The notes beneath the pieces are model-generated. The model was not told where the DNA came from. It was given only the letters and a program-made list of their open reading frames with translations, and did no database searches. This document shows, one piece after another, positions 6,080-6,329 of a stretch of 6,329 bases of DNA; the first letter of the stretch is position 1, and every line of letters begins with the position of its first letter. The stretch is from Bacillota bacterium (GTDB taxonomy: Bacteria; Bacillota; Clostridia; Lachnospirales; Bianqueaceae), in the NCBI GenBank assembly GCA_017467985.1, contig JAFUJY010000260.1:1-6329 (forward strand), in the 5' to 3' direction. The position numbers and the translations under genes were made by a program.

Positions 6080-6108
6080 TTTACTTTTCCCGGTTCCTGC
6101 GTTATAAT
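6080..6108 (+). promoter_or_regulatory. Probable promoter of the GNAT acetyltransferase gene
   Basis: TTTACT (6080-6085, four of six matches) and a perfect TATAAT (6103-6108) are separated by 17 bp, right after the permease stop codon. Transcription would start near 6115, giving a leader of about 24 bases. No terminator lies between the permease and this gene, so read-through from the transporter operon is also likely. Confidence 0.6.
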
Positions 6109-6138
6109 AAATTATCATTACTTCCAAAGGAGAAAACC

Positions 6139-6329
6139 ATGAGCGTACACATCCAAACCCAGCGGCTGGTACTAAAGCCCTTTTCCCTGCATGATAAGGA
6201 TGCCTTACTGGCTCTGTTAACCAACGACCGGATTAAGCAGACCTATATGATTCCTGATTTTCCATCTTTGGAGCAGGCCGAGCGTATGTTCCACCGTTTT
6301 CAGGAACTGTCCCTGGCAGAGGATCGTTA
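6139..6329 (+). CDS. GNAT-family N-acetyltransferase, N-terminal part only
   Basis: From ATG 6139 the frame stays open for 63 codons to the right edge, so only the N-terminus is present. The opening VHIQTQRLVLKPFSLHD, then DALLALLTNDRIKQTYMIPDFPSLEQAERMF, resembles the first strand and helices of RimJ/RimL-like GNAT acetyltransferases, which move an acetyl group from acetyl-CoA to an amine. The acetyl-CoA binding motif (Q/R-x-x-G-x-G/A) lies beyond the window, so activity and substrate cannot be judged. The start is supported by AAAGGAG at 6126-6132, six bases before the ATG. It lies 62 bp behind the permease gene and has its own probable promoter, so it need not share a role with the transporter. 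Confidence 0.8.
   Translation, partial: MSVHIQTQRLVLKPFSLHDKDALLALLTNDRIKQTYMIPDFPSLEQAERMFHRFQELSLAEDR

Noticed and set aside
6067..6093. CCGGG and CCCGG arms as a terminator after the permease gene
   Set aside because: The stem is only five pairs with a 17-base loop and no following T run suited to termination, and it overlaps the -35 region of the next promoter.

Overview
The window is gene-dense bacterial DNA with nearly balanced base composition, strong AGGAGG-type ribosome binding sites and very short gene spacing. Together with the protein types (a YgiQ-family radical SAM protein, a compact DUF5714 protein, a zinc-ribbon membrane protein), this suggests a Firmicute, most likely a gut-type Clostridia (Lachnospiraceae or Oscillospiraceae). 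That placement is an inference from style and protein resemblance. I see no rRNA, tRNA, CRISPR array, insertion sequence, phage gene or attachment site.

Layout. Two transcription units diverge from a 120-bp intergenic region at 4405-4524. Leftward (minus strand), a five-gene operon runs to the left edge: an AAA/ABC-type ATPase (3535-4404), a small two-helix membrane protein with a C-terminal zinc ribbon (3153-3548), a YgiQ-family radical SAM protein (1258-3141), a cytoplasmic GH88/GH105-family glycoside hydrolase (332-1261) and a DUF5714 protein cut off by the window edge (1-335). Junctions overlap by 14 or 4 bp or are separated by 11 bp, so the genes are almost certainly co-transcribed and in part translationally coupled. 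A full-consensus sigma-A promoter (TTGACA, 17-bp spacer, TATAAT) lies just upstream of the first gene.

Rightward (plus strand), an ABC ATPase that starts at GTG (4525-5301) overlaps its permease (5288-6076). They form the cytoplasmic and membrane halves of a nitrate/sulfonate/taurine/thiamine-precursor type importer, with no substrate-binding protein next to them. A GNAT acetyltransferase follows behind its own probable promoter and is cut off by the right edge (6139-6329).

How the genes work together. The ATPase and permease clearly form one transporter of unknown substrate. The leftward operon has no textbook logic: it joins an ATPase, a zinc-ribbon membrane protein, a radical SAM enzyme of unknown reaction, a sugar hydrolase with a changed active-site motif and an uncharacterised cysteine/histidine-rich protein. 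That mix is the most interesting aspect of the window. Nothing here proves a new system; the grouping may also be a chance assembly of housekeeping genes.
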